Shown here piece after piece: positions 23,855 to 32,068 of a stretch of 62,859 bases of DNA. The position numbers and the translations under genes are program-made. How positions within the stretch are numbered: position 1 is the first letter of the stretch; each line of letters opens with the position of its first letter. Below the pieces are notes generated by a model. That model was not told the origin of the DNA and ran no database searches. It worked only from the letters and a program-made list of their open reading frames with translations. The stretch covers positions 1 through 62,859 of the forward strand of contig JAGZSY010000029.1 in assembly GCA_018380885.1 (NCBI GenBank), given 5' to 3'. Source of the DNA: Enterocloster asparagiformis (GTDB lineage Bacteria; Bacillota; Clostridia; Lachnospirales; Lachnospiraceae).

Positions 23855-23870
23855 CGTTTCATATCTCCTG

Positions 23871-25106
23871 TTAAAATTCGATTTTGCTGCCGGCCGCCCA
23901 GCCTGTGGACCAGGCGATCTGGAGGTTGAAGCCTCCGGTCACCGCGTCCAGGTCCAGAACTTCACCGGCAAAATACAGCCCCCTCACCAGCTTCGACTCC
24001 ATGGTGGAGGGATTGATCTCCTTCACCGACACGCCGCCCTGGGTGATGATGGCCTCCTTGTAGTCCCGCAGGCCGGTGAGCGTCATGGTAAAATGCTTTG
24101 TCAGGGCGTTCAGCCGCTCCCGCTCAGCCTTGGTAATCTCATTCACCTGCTTATCCGGGGAAATGCCGGAGAGCCGGATCATGACCGGAACCAGCTTGGC
24201 CGGATAGAGGTGGCTTAAGGTGTTCTTAAACTGCTTGTTCCTGGCCTCCCCGAAATCCCGGAGAATCCGCTCGTCCAGCTGCTTTTCCGACAGAGCCGGC
24301 TTTAAGTCGATCTCCATGGTCAGGGGTCCTCTGCGGATCGCCCCTGTGCAAAAGCTGCTGGCCGAGAGCAGCACCGGGCCGCTGACTCCGAAGTGGGTGA
24401 ACAGCATCTCGCCGAACTCCCTGTACAACTCCCTCCTGCCGTCCAGAATCGTGACCTCCACGTTCTTTAAGGCCAGTCCCTGGAGCTCCTTTGCCAGCTC
24501 GATCTCCCTGACATTAAAGGGGACCAGAGCCGGCGACAGCTCCGTAACCTTGTGGCCAGCGTCCGCGGCGAAGCGGAATCCGTCCCCGGTGGAGCCGGTC
24601 GTGGGATAGGAGAGACCGCCTGTGGCAACCACCACGGCATCAGCGGCCTCCTCCTTCCCGTCCCGGATGCGCACGCCCCGAACGCGGCCGTCCTCAAGGA
24701 TCAGGGAGTCCACCGCCGTGTTCAGGCGCACCTGCACACCCATGTCCCGCAGCCCGTCCCCCAGGGCCCTGGTCACGTCTGAGGAATGGTCTGACACGGG
24801 AAACACCCTGTTTCCCCGCTCCACCTTGGTCTGGCAGCCAAAGCGCGCCAGCAGATCGATCACATCCTGGTTGGTAAATCCGTAAAAACTGCTGTAGAGG
24901 AACCGGGCGTTGGTCACCACCCCGGCCATCAGTTCTTCCATATCGCAGGCGTTGGTCACATTGCAGCGCCCCTTGCCTGTGATAAAGAGCTTTTTCCCCA
25001 GCTTTTCATTCTTCTCATAGAGCCGGACACTGTGTCCGCTGCCCGCGGCCGCGATGGCGGCCATCATCCCGGCGGCTCCGCCGCCCACTACCACTACACT
25101 GCTCAT
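23871..25106 (-). CDS. HI0933/BaiN-family FAD-dependent oxidoreductase
   Basis: A 411-residue flavoprotein. FAD-binding GGGAAGMMAAIAAA near the N-terminus (8-21), LYEKNEKLGKKLFITGKGRCN (broken family signature), ATGGLSYPTTGSTGDG in the middle, and C-terminal YFAGEVLDLDAVTGGFNLQ. The family includes clostridial BaiN, implicated in bile-acid metabolism, but many members lie in this cmk-ispH setting with unknown substrate. It overlaps the polyphosphate transferase gene by four bases. Confidence 0.85.
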   Translation of the reverse strand: MSSVVVVGGGAAGMMAAIAAAGSGHSVRLYEKNEKLGKKLFITGKGRCNVTNACDMEELMAGVVTNARFLYSSFYGFTNQDVIDLLARFGCQTKVERGNRVFPVSDHSSDVTRALGDGLRDMGVQVRLNTAVDSLILEDGRVRGVRIRDGKEEAADAVVVATGGLSYPTTGSTGDGFRFAADAGHKVTELSPALVPFNVREIELAKELQGLALKNVEVTILDGRRELYREFGEMLFTHFGVSGPVLLSASSFCTGAIRRGPLTMEIDLKPALSEKQLDERILRDFGEARNKQFKNTLSHLYPAKLVPVMIRLSGISPDKQVNEITKAERERLNALTKHFTMTLTGLRDYKEAIITQGGVSVKEINPSTMESKLVRGLYFAGEVLDLDAVTGGFNLQIAWSTGWAAGSKIEF

Positions 25107-26608
25107 TCTGCCGTACCGTTTACTTCCTTTATCTTTTGTTCCAGGGCCTCCACAACAGTCCTTAAAACCTTGACCCTGGCGTAATATTTGTCATTGCCCT
25201 CCACGACGATCCACGGCGCGTAGGTGGTGGAGGTGCGGACCAGCATCTCGTTGACCGCCTCCTCGTACTCGTCCCATTTCTCCCGGTTGCGCCAGTCCTC
25301 GTCCGTAATCTTCCACTGCTTGGCCGGGTTGTTCTGCCGCTCCGTAAAGCGGCGCTCCTGCTCGTCCTTGTCGATGTGCAGCCAGAACTTCAAAATCACC
25401 GCCCCGGCGTTGGCCATGTGGGACTCCATCTCGTTGATCTCCTGGTAAGCGCGGCGCCACTCAGCCTCCGTGCAAAAGCCCTCAATGCGCTCCACCATGA
25501 CCCGGCCGTACCAGGTGCGGTCAAAGATCGCGATATGGCCGGCCTTGGGCACATCATTCCAGAAGCGCCACAGATAGTGGTGCACCTTCTCGATGTCATT
25601 GGGCGCCGCGGTGGGGTTCACCCGGTAGCCCCGGGGGTCCAGATGGCTGGTCAGACGCTTGATCGCGCCGCCCTTTCCGCCTGCGTCCCAGCCCTCGAAG
25701 CCGATCACCACCGGAATGCGGGACAGATAGATCTCGCTGTGCAGCTCCTCCAGACGCTTCTGCAGCTTTTTCAACTGCTTCTTGTAGTCGTCCTTCTCCA
25801 GCTTCTTGGACAGATCGATGCCGGAGAGCACGCCGTTTTTAAAGCGCTGCCTGCCGGGCATCTCCGGCCGCTTTTCCCCGCTCTGGGCCTGCTTTTTGCG
25901 CCGCTCCAGCTCATACTCCAGCCGGTCCGTCACCGTAGACACGATCTTTAAGGCAGCAAAGTCCCGGTCCACCGCCTCGATAATGGTCCAGGGCGCGTAG
26001 TCCGTGTCCGTGTTCTCCAGCATCTCCTCGTTCATTTGCAGATACCGGTCAAATTCCTCGTTGCGCTTTAAATCCTCTTCCGTGACGCGCCAGGAGTTCT
26101 CCCTGGAGGCGGTGAGCTTCTTAAAACGCTTGTCCTGCTCCTTTTTATCGATGTACAGGAACAGCTTGATGATCACCGTGCCGTCGTCGCTCAGTTGCTT
26201 CTCAAAGGACAGGATGTCCTGGTAGGCATCCGCCAGGCTCGTCTCCGGCGTCAGCCCGTCAAAGCGGTCCACCTGGACGCTGCGGTACCAGCTGCGGTCA
26301 AAGATGGCGATGCGGCCCTTGGCCGGCGTCTTGGTCCAGTAGCGCCACAGAAACGGGCGCATCTGCTCGTCCTCCGTGGGCCTGTTGCAGGCGTAGACAT
26401 CGAAGCCCCTGGGGTCCAGCGCCTGGATCAGGCGGTTGATCTGGACGCCCTTTCCCGCCGCTCCCATACCCTCAAACACAATGATCACAGGTATTCCCGC
26501 AGCCTTGCACTCCCGCTCCAAAAGCCCCAGCTTCTCGCCGGTCTCATCCATCCCCTTCTTATAGGTATCTTTCTCCACGCGTTTGGATAAATCAATTTTT
26601 TCCAACAT
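25103..26608 (-). CDS. pap: Polyphosphate:AMP phosphotransferase (two PPK2 domains)
   Basis: A 501-residue protein with tandem PPK2 kinase domains. Each has a P-loop (GMGAAGKGVQ near 47; GWDAGGKGGA in the second) and a lid-type motif (FDRSWY; FDRTWYGRV). Two-domain PPK2 enzymes make ADP from AMP using polyphosphate. In the first domain the P-loop is less canonical, as usual in this class where the C-terminal domain is catalytic. First gene of the operon leading to ispH. Confidence 0.9.
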   Translation of the reverse strand: MLEKIDLSKRVEKDTYKKGMDETGEKLGLLERECKAAGIPVIIVFEGMGAAGKGVQINRLIQALDPRGFDVYACNRPTEDEQMRPFLWRYWTKTPAKGRIAIFDRSWYRSVQVDRFDGLTPETSLADAYQDILSFEKQLSDDGTVIIKLFLYIDKKEQDKRFKKLTASRENSWRVTEEDLKRNEEFDRYLQMNEEMLENTDTDYAPWTIIEAVDRDFAALKIVSTVTDRLEYELERRKKQAQSGEKRPEMPGRQRFKNGVLSGIDLSKKLEKDDYKKQLKKLQKRLEELHSEIYLSRIPVVIGFEGWDAGGKGGAIKRLTSHLDPRGYRVNPTAAPNDIEKVHHYLWRFWNDVPKAGHIAIFDRTWYGRVMVERIEGFCTEAEWRRAYQEINEMESHMANAGAVILKFWLHIDKDEQERRFTERQNNPAKQWKITDEDWRNREKWDEYEEAVNEMLVRTSTTYAPWIVVEGNDKYYARVKVLRTVVEALEQKIKEVNGTAE

Positions 26609-26783
26609 AGTCCCTGCCTCCTTCTAAGGATCAGTCTGCCCCAAAAATGACGCTGCATATAGCTGATTGTACCACGATCCCGATGGATTTACCATATTTT
26701 TTGCCGGACAGGCCGAATTTAGCCCGAAAAGCGGGCGCTGCGGCGCAGGGAACGCCCAAGCCCGGCGGGCGAAAATTTGCAGC

Positions 26784-26819
26784 AAAAAGGCCGGAGCGCA
26801 GGGACCTGCTGCTCCGGCC
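26784..26819 (-). terminator. Terminator of the aspartate kinase gene
   Basis: Perfect 9-bp stem GGCCGGAGC/GCTCCGGCC; the minus-strand T run is at 26788-26784. It lies ten bases past the lysC stop. Confidence 0.85.
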
Positions 26820-26828
26820 GGGCTTTCG

Positions 26829-28148
26829 CTACAGCTCCGCTGTCACGAAAATATCGTAGATGGCTTTGATCGCGGTCTCAAAGTCGTCGTTCTTCACGCC
26901 GATGATGATATTCCACTCGCTGGAACCCTGGTCGATCATCTTGACGTTGACTCTGGCATGGGCCAGGGCGGAGAAAATCCTCCCCGCAGTGCCCCGGGCG
27001 GAGCGCATGCCCCGGCCCACCACGGCCAGCAGAGCCAGATCGGACTCCATCTCCAGGGTGTCCGGCTCCACGGCGCGGTGGATGCCCGCGATCACGGACT
27101 GCTCGTAGTCCTCAAACTCAGACTGGTGCACATAGATGGTCATGGTGTCGATGCCTGAGGGCATGTGCTCGAAGTTGATGCCGTACTGCTCGAACACACT
27201 TAACACCTTGCGCCCGAATCCCACCTCAGAGTTCATCATAGCCTTCTCGATATTGATGGAGCAGAAGCCCTTCTTGCCCGCGATGCCGGTGATGGTGTGG
27301 CGCGGCTTGCGGCAGGTGCTCTCCACGATCAGGGTGCCCTTGTCCTCGGGGCGGTTGGTGTTGCGGATGTTGATGGGGATGCCCTCCTTGCGCACCGGGA
27401 AAATGGCGTCCTCATGGAGCACGCTGGCGCCCATGTAGGCCAGCTCCCGCAGTTCCTTATATGTAACGGTCTCGATTACCTCCGGATTTTCCACGATGCG
27501 GGGATCGGTCACCAGCATGCCGGAGACGTCGGTCCAGTTCTCGTACATATCGGCGTGGATGGCTTTTGCCACAATGGAGCCGGTGACGTCGGAGCCGCCG
27601 CGGGAAAAGGTCTTTACCGAACCGTCGTGTTTGGCGCCGTAGAAGCCCGGGATCACGGCCCGCTCCACGTTGGCCAGGCGCTCCGACAGCTCCCGGTCCG
27701 TGTACTCGGCATCCAGATTGCCGTTTTCGTCAAAGAAGATCACTTCAGCGGCGTCGATGAAATCATAGTTTAAATAGCAGGCCATCACCAGACCGTTTAA
27801 ATACTCGCCTCTGGAGGCCGCGTAGTCACGCCCGATGCCGGCCAGAAAGTTCTCCTCGATCCGCTCAAACTCGTGGTCCAGGTTCAAATCCAGGCCCAGG
27901 CCGTCGATGATATCATTGTAACGGTTTCTGATCTTTTCCAGGATCTTTTTGTAGGACTTGCCCTGCGAGGCCGCATCATAGCACTGATACAGAAGGTCGG
28001 TCACCTTTTCATCCTTGTCGTTGCGCTTGCCGGGCGCGGAAGGGACTACATACCGTCTGCTTTTGTCCGACCAGATGATCTCCCCCACTTTTTTAAACTG
28101 TCTGGCGCTGGCCAGCGAGCTGCCGCCGAATTTCACCACTTTTTTCAT
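26829..28148 (-). CDS. lysC: Aspartate kinase
   Basis: A 439-residue enzyme phosphorylating aspartate, first step to Lys, Met and Thr. The start is MKKVVKFGGSSLASA; catalytic region GFYGAKHDGSVKTFSRGGSD; tandem ACT domains in the last ~130 residues (GKKGFCSINIEKAMMNSEVG, LLAVVGRGMRSARG). Length and layout match monofunctional clostridial AK. A sigma-A promoter lies about 85 bases upstream; I see no lysine riboswitch in the short leader. Confidence 0.93.
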   Translation of the reverse strand: MKKVVKFGGSSLASARQFKKVGEIIWSDKSRRYVVPSAPGKRNDKDEKVTDLLYQCYDAASQGKSYKKILEKIRNRYNDIIDGLGLDLNLDHEFERIEENFLAGIGRDYAASRGEYLNGLVMACYLNYDFIDAAEVIFFDENGNLDAEYTDRELSERLANVERAVIPGFYGAKHDGSVKTFSRGGSDVTGSIVAKAIHADMYENWTDVSGMLVTDPRIVENPEVIETVTYKELRELAYMGASVLHEDAIFPVRKEGIPINIRNTNRPEDKGTLIVESTCRKPRHTITGIAGKKGFCSINIEKAMMNSEVGFGRKVLSVFEQYGINFEHMPSGIDTMTIYVHQSEFEDYEQSVIAGIHRAVEPDTLEMESDLALLAVVGRGMRSARGTAGRIFSALAHARVNVKMIDQGSSEWNIIIGVKNDDFETAIKAIYDIFVTAEL

Positions 28149-28233
28149 CTTTCAAGTCTCCCTTTTCCATTCTTAAAACCGTACAACCGCCTTGGAATCG
28201 AACCGTATTTGCTTTAAGGCGTTACAAGTGCAA

Positions 28234-28262
28234 ATAATACCGTATTTCTCAGGGGATGTCAA
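28234..28262 (-). promoter_or_regulatory. Promoter of the aspartate kinase gene
   Basis: Minus strand: -35 TTGACA (28262-28257), 17-bp spacer, -10 TATTAT (28239-28234). The leader carries two direct copies of AAATACGGT (around 28240 and 28205) of unknown meaning. Confidence 0.75.
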
Positions 28263-28369
28263 TAGGTTGCGGGCAAAAAAATTTGCCCACGACCGACATT
28301 TGTCCGTCATGGGCGTACTTTTGTAAAAAAACGTATGTGGACGGCGCAGACCTGTCAGCTCACCCGGCT

Positions 28370-28957
28370 TCAGCCCATGGCCTCCATCTCAGCCGCCACC
28401 TGGGCCTCGCAGGAGCGCATGGCCTGAATCGTCTTGTCCATCAGCTCCTCAAGGGTCCAGCCCAGCTCCTCGGCTCCCTTTGCGATCACGTCCCGGGAAC
28501 ATCCCGCGGCAAAGCGTTTGTCCTTGAACTTCTTTTTCAGACTGGACACCTCCATATCCATCACGCTCTTGGACGGGCGCATGCGGGCGGCGGCTCCGAT
28601 CAGGCCGGTCAGCTCGTCGGCGGCAAAGAGCACCTTCTCCATCTGATGCTCCGGCTTGATGTCCACCATGATACCGTAGCCGTGGCTGCAAACCGCGCGG
28701 ATCAGCTGGTCCTCTGCCCCTCCGGCCTTCAAAAGCTCAGGCGCCTTGATGCAGTGCTCCTCCGGGTACTGCTCGAAATCGATATCGTGCAGCAGCCCCA
28801 CCAGGCCCCAGAACTCTTCCTCCTCGCCGTACCCCAGCTCCTTCGCGTACCAGCGCATGGTCCCCTCCACCGTCAATGCGTGCAGAATGTGGAACGGCTC
28901 CTGATTGTAGGTTTTTAAAAGCTCCAGAGCTTTCTCTCTCGTCATCTGTGTCGTCAT
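28370..28957 (-). CDS. HD-domain phosphohydrolase
   Basis: A 195-residue protein with the HD metal-binding signature: His in PFHILHALTVEG, GLLHDIDFEQYP as the HD pair, then CSHGY and ADELTGLIG. It belongs to the HDIG-type hydrolases common in Clostridia, probably acting on a nucleotide or phosphomonoester; the substrate is unknown. Monocistronic, divergent from the next gene. Confidence 0.8.
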   Translation of the reverse strand: MTTQMTREKALELLKTYNQEPFHILHALTVEGTMRWYAKELGYGEEEEFWGLVGLLHDIDFEQYPEEHCIKAPELLKAGGAEDQLIRAVCSHGYGIMVDIKPEHQMEKVLFAADELTGLIGAAARMRPSKSVMDMEVSSLKKKFKDKRFAAGCSRDVIAKGAEELGWTLEELMDKTIQAMRSCEAQVAAEMEAMG

Positions 28958-29172
28958 ATGTCTCTCTCCTTTTCCGTATTCGTCCGGGCGCGTCTGAAAC
29001 GCACTATGAAATTCAGTATAGCATTGCGGGAAAAAAAATCAAGTCCCCGGCGAAAAAGCCGGGCCAAAACAGGCAATATCCGCGGCTTCCGGGAATATAC
29101 TGTACTGTATGGCCGCAGCTGCGCCGTCTCACAGGCCGGCCGCGGCGAATGAACACACTTTGGAGGTTTCAT

Positions 29173-29682
29173 ATGAGCCGTTTTCGCTCTGTTACAGGCA
29201 CAATCAACAACATAAATCCCATGCACTCCTGTTCCCAGGAGTGGTGCAACTGCGCTTCCCTGATTTCCCTTCAGACGGAACAGGGGCCCGTGGACCTGGT
29301 GGTTTTCTCCGACACCTACGTTCTGGGCTGCGAACCCCTGCACCCGGGCCAGCGCATCGCCGCGTTTTACGATGCCAACGCCCCGATGCCCTTAATCTAC
29401 CCTCCCCGGTACAATGCCCTGGCCGTGGCCCGTTTAACCCCCGCCCAGTCCGCTCTGCTGGCCTATTTTGACGAGCAGCTCACCGACGAGGACAATACGC
29501 TCCACTTAAACATCAGCCGCTCCACCAAGCTTTTGACCCCCAACGGCCAGCTCTACTACGGCCCTCTGGGCAGGCAGGTGCTGCTGGCTGTCTACTCGGC
29601 TTCCACCCGCAGCATCCCGGCCATCACCACCCCTGAGATCGTGATTGCCTTCTGCGGCCGTACCCCGGCGGAAAACAGTTGA
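29173..29682 (+). CDS. Hypothetical protein with clustered cysteines
   Basis: A 169-residue protein; TGGAGG seven bases before ATG fixes the start well inside a longer open frame. The N-terminus has SCSQEWCNC after GTINNINP. The remainder is strand-rich with YPPRYNALAVARLTPAQ. No signal peptide or membrane segment. I do not recognise a named family; similar-looking proteins are frequent in Lachnospiraceae, as far as I recall. Confidence 0.65.
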   Translation: MSRFRSVTGTINNINPMHSCSQEWCNCASLISLQTEQGPVDLVVFSDTYVLGCEPLHPGQRIAAFYDANAPMPLIYPPRYNALAVARLTPAQSALLAYFDEQLTDEDNTLHLNISRSTKLLTPNGQLYYGPLGRQVLLAVYSASTRSIPAITTPEIVIAFCGRTPAENS

Positions 29683-29708
29683 CGGGGCGCGCCCTCCGTC
29701 TGTATACT
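29679..29708 (+). promoter_or_regulatory. Predicted promoter of the acetyltransferase gene
   Basis: -35 TTGACG (29679-29684, overlapping the upstream stop), 18-bp spacer, -10 TATACT (29703-29708). Confidence 0.55.
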
Positions 29709-29770
29709 AAAAGGAGTCCCAGAGCCGCAAGCCCAGGGCCCAATACGTTCGGAATTCGGAGGAATACCCC

Positions 29771-30295
29771 ATGATATACCGTTTGGCAGTAAAAGAGGAT
29801 TTGGACCGGATGACGGCCATGGTAAACCAGGCCAAGGCCGCCTTTCAAGCGCGGGGCATCGACCAGTGGCAGAAGGGGGAACCCAACGAGACGGACCTGG
29901 CCGCGTCCATAGAGGAAGGCCGCATCCGCGTGCTGGAGGAGGAAGGGCGGGTGGCCGCCATGATCACCCTGCAGGAAGGCGCCGATCCCAGCTACGGCCA
30001 AATAGACGGAGCCTGGCTCAACGACCGCCCCTATGTGGGCTTCCACCGCGTCTGCGTGGAGGAAGCCCTGAGAGGGCGCGGCCTTGCCGCCAGGCTCTTT
30101 TCCCTGTCCGAGGACTACGTCCGCAGCCTCGGATATGAAAATATCCGCATCGACACTCACCCGGACAACCTGCCCATGCAGCGCGCCCTGGCAAAAAGCG
30201 GATACAGGCTCTGCGGCTCCATCCATCTGGCGGGAGGCGCGGAGGACAGCGCGCTGCGGCTGGCGTTCCAGAAGGTGCTGGTCCCGGCGCGCTAG
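29771..30295 (+). CDS. GNAT-family N-acetyltransferase
   Basis: A 174-residue protein. The acetyl-CoA-binding segment is FHRVCVEEALRGRGLAARLF (RGRGLA pyrophosphate loop, about 102-107), followed by IRIDTHPDNLPMQRALAKSGY, the typical motif-B region. The early WQKGEPNE resembles small acetyltransferases with unknown acceptors. GGAGG eight bases before ATG supports the start. Confidence 0.85.
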   Translation: MIYRLAVKEDLDRMTAMVNQAKAAFQARGIDQWQKGEPNETDLAASIEEGRIRVLEEEGRVAAMITLQEGADPSYGQIDGAWLNDRPYVGFHRVCVEEALRGRGLAARLFSLSEDYVRSLGYENIRIDTHPDNLPMQRALAKSGYRLCGSIHLAGGAEDSALRLAFQKVLVPAR

Positions 30296-30367
30296 GGCGC
30301 GCTCCGCCTTAAAGCGCGCTGGGAGCTGCCCGGCGGATTTCTCAGGACAGCGCGCGCAAACGCATTG

Positions 30368-31177
30368 CTAGAAGAACTGGAAGGGGCTCGCCAGGTTGTC
30401 CAGCAGCGCCACCACGCTCCAGGCCGTCATCACGCTGGATTTGGGATTGTCCGAGTCCGGCTTGGAGGAGATTTCCACCACCGCCTTCACGCTGTCGTTC
30501 TCCACCACGATCTTGTGGACATTGTCCTCCATGCCGGGGCAGCTGTCAATGGTCACCTGCATCTGATCCACCCCCACGCTGGCCAGCGCGGAGGCCACGG
30601 CCACGTTGACGTTCTTGGGAAAGCCTGAGATGGCATCCCTGGCCGTGCCCTCAAAAATCCGCTCCTGCTCTTCCTCGGACAGGGCGCGCCCGTTTAAATA
30701 GGGGGCGCCGTTTAAGCTGGCGGGGGCCTTGTAGTTCTCGATCCGCCCTCTGGCGTTTCCCATGGCCGTCACGGTCTTTAGGACGTCAAAGCCTCCCACC
30801 GCCCCGGAGGTCAGATAGACCGTCCGCCTGTTTTTCTGCGCCGCATTGTACATCTGCCTGTACAGGGTGCCTTCCACCAGCGCCCCCACCGAGGTGACCA
30901 CCAGATCGATGCCCGCCTCCAGCACCTGCGTCCCGTACGCCTGCACCGCCTGGGCGCTGGCGATCTCCACCACGTAATCCGGCCGCTCCTCAAGCAGCTC
31001 CTCAAAGGTTCCGTAGGCATTAAACCCGGCTTCCACAATCTCTTTCCAGACCAGGTTCATCCTGATGTCCCAGATGCCGGATACCTGGTAAAGCCCGTTC
31101 AGCTTCTCCCGAATTCCACCCGCCAGGATTTTCCCCAGGGCGCCGTAGCCGATCACTGCAACTCGTTTTTTTCCCAT
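30368..31177 (-). CDS. L-aspartate dehydrogenase-like NAD(P)-dependent oxidoreductase
   Basis: A 269-residue protein started at the ATG five bases after GGAGG. The Rossmann motif GYGALGK is at the N-terminus; YLTSGAVGGFDVLK and the C-terminal domain with FPKNVNVAVASALA match the aspartate dehydrogenase (NadX/DUF108) family, which interconverts aspartate and iminoaspartate/oxaloacetate with ammonia. Its neighbours (RidA imine deaminase, amidohydrolases, a D-amino-acid lyase-like enzyme) suggest catabolic rather than NAD-synthetic use. Divergent from the YheO-type regulator, with which it shares an overlapping promoter pair. Confidence 0.8.
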   Translation of the reverse strand: MGKKRVAVIGYGALGKILAGGIREKLNGLYQVSGIWDIRMNLVWKEIVEAGFNAYGTFEELLEERPDYVVEIASAQAVQAYGTQVLEAGIDLVVTSVGALVEGTLYRQMYNAAQKNRRTVYLTSGAVGGFDVLKTVTAMGNARGRIENYKAPASLNGAPYLNGRALSEEEQERIFEGTARDAISGFPKNVNVAVASALASVGVDQMQVTIDSCPGMEDNVHKIVVENDSVKAVVEISSKPDSDNPKSSVMTAWSVVALLDNLASPFQFF

Positions 31178-31240
31178 CGCTTCCTCCATAATTTTTTCTA
31201 CAGAAATCCCAAAACTTTTTCTAAACACATCATTTTCTCA

Positions 31241-31301
31241 TTGATTTCATAAATTTTTTTCTATATACTGGTAGTATAAAACATTCCGATGTGAAAATCA
31301 A
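31241..31301. promoter_or_regulatory. Symmetrical, mutually overlapping promoter pair with a palindromic -10 core
   Basis: Plus strand: TTGATT (31241-31246), 17 bp, TATACT (31264-31269). Minus strand: TTGATT (31301-31296), 17 bp, TATACT (31278-31273). The two -10 boxes are the arms of the perfect palindrome TATACT-GGT-AGTATA. Each promoter's start point falls within the other's -10, so polymerase cannot use both at once. The plus promoter reads to the YheO-type regulator, the minus one to aspartate dehydrogenase. Confidence 0.75.
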
Positions 31302-31324
31302 TCCACTTGTACAAGGAGAAACCC

Positions 31325-31978
31325 ATGCATCCCATTTTAGAGAACTATATTCCGGTGGCCAAGCTGATCTCCCAGACCTTCGGGAATCACTGCGAGGTCA
31401 TTATCCATGACTTCAACAAGCCCCAGAACTCCGTGGTCTACACGGAGAACAACGTGGTCACCAATCGGGCGGTGGGCGAGAGCTTTACCGAATACTTTGT
31501 GAAGGAGGTCCTGCTGTCCCGCAAGTTCAACCACGACTGCTGCGCCAACTATATTATGGAAGGGAAGGACGGCAAGAAGATCAAATCCTCCACCGCTCTG
31601 ATCCGTGACCTCAACGGCAAGGTCATCGGCGCCCTCTGCGTCAACATCGATCTTTCCAGGATTTCCCAGTTCATGGTCGATATCGGCGCGCTGCTGGGCA
31701 TGCCTGACACAGTCGTGTCCCCGGCCGAGGAGGTGGACGTGGTGTCCAGCATCCGCGAGATCGTGGACGATATCATCGACCGCACCATTGGAGACCAGGA
31801 CGTGGAGTCCATGACCCGCGACCAGAAGATCGCCCTGATCCGCTTTATGAACGATAAGGAAATCTTCACCATCAAGGGCACCCTGGACAAGGTGGCGGAG
31901 CGCATGAAGATTTCCAAGGTCACCGTGTACAGCTACCTGGACGAGATCCGCAAGAACGGAGGGGGACGGGAAGCGTAA
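31325..31978 (+). CDS. YheO-type PAS/HTH transcriptional regulator
   Basis: A 217-residue protein; AAGGAG six bases before ATG fixes the start. The N-terminal YheO-like PAS domain (about 5-115: ISQTFGNHCEVIIHDF, GALCVNIDLS) is followed by a C-terminal HTH_22-type domain (IKGTLDKVAERMKISKVTVYSYL). This family often regulates amino-acid or imine metabolism near RidA genes. It is divergent from aspartate dehydrogenase and probably controls it and the ridA operon; ligand unknown. Confidence 0.85.
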   Translation: MHPILENYIPVAKLISQTFGNHCEVIIHDFNKPQNSVVYTENNVVTNRAVGESFTEYFVKEVLLSRKFNHDCCANYIMEGKDGKKIKSSTALIRDLNGKVIGALCVNIDLSRISQFMVDIGALLGMPDTVVSPAEEVDVVSSIREIVDDIIDRTIGDQDVESMTRDQKIALIRFMNDKEIFTIKGTLDKVAERMKISKVTVYSYLDEIRKNGGGREA

Positions 31979-32012
31979 CGCTCTTCGCTCCGCTTCCCAT
32001 TCAAATGCAAAG

Positions 32013-32062
32013 AGAGCCTGCGCGGCAGCGATCATCGTGCCGCCGCGCAGGCTCTTTTTTTC
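32013..32062 (+). terminator. Terminator of the YheO-type regulator
   Basis: Perfect 14-bp stem AGAGCCTGCGCGGC/GCCGCGCAGGCTCT followed by seven T residues. It separates two convergent transcripts. Confidence 0.88.
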
Positions 32063-32068
32063 GCAGTA

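Noticed and set aside
28149..28369. Lysine riboswitch or T-box before aspartate kinase
   Set aside because: The leader from the predicted start is only about 80 nt and lacks the conserved elements and a terminator/antiterminator pair; the hairpin near 28275 lies upstream of the promoter.
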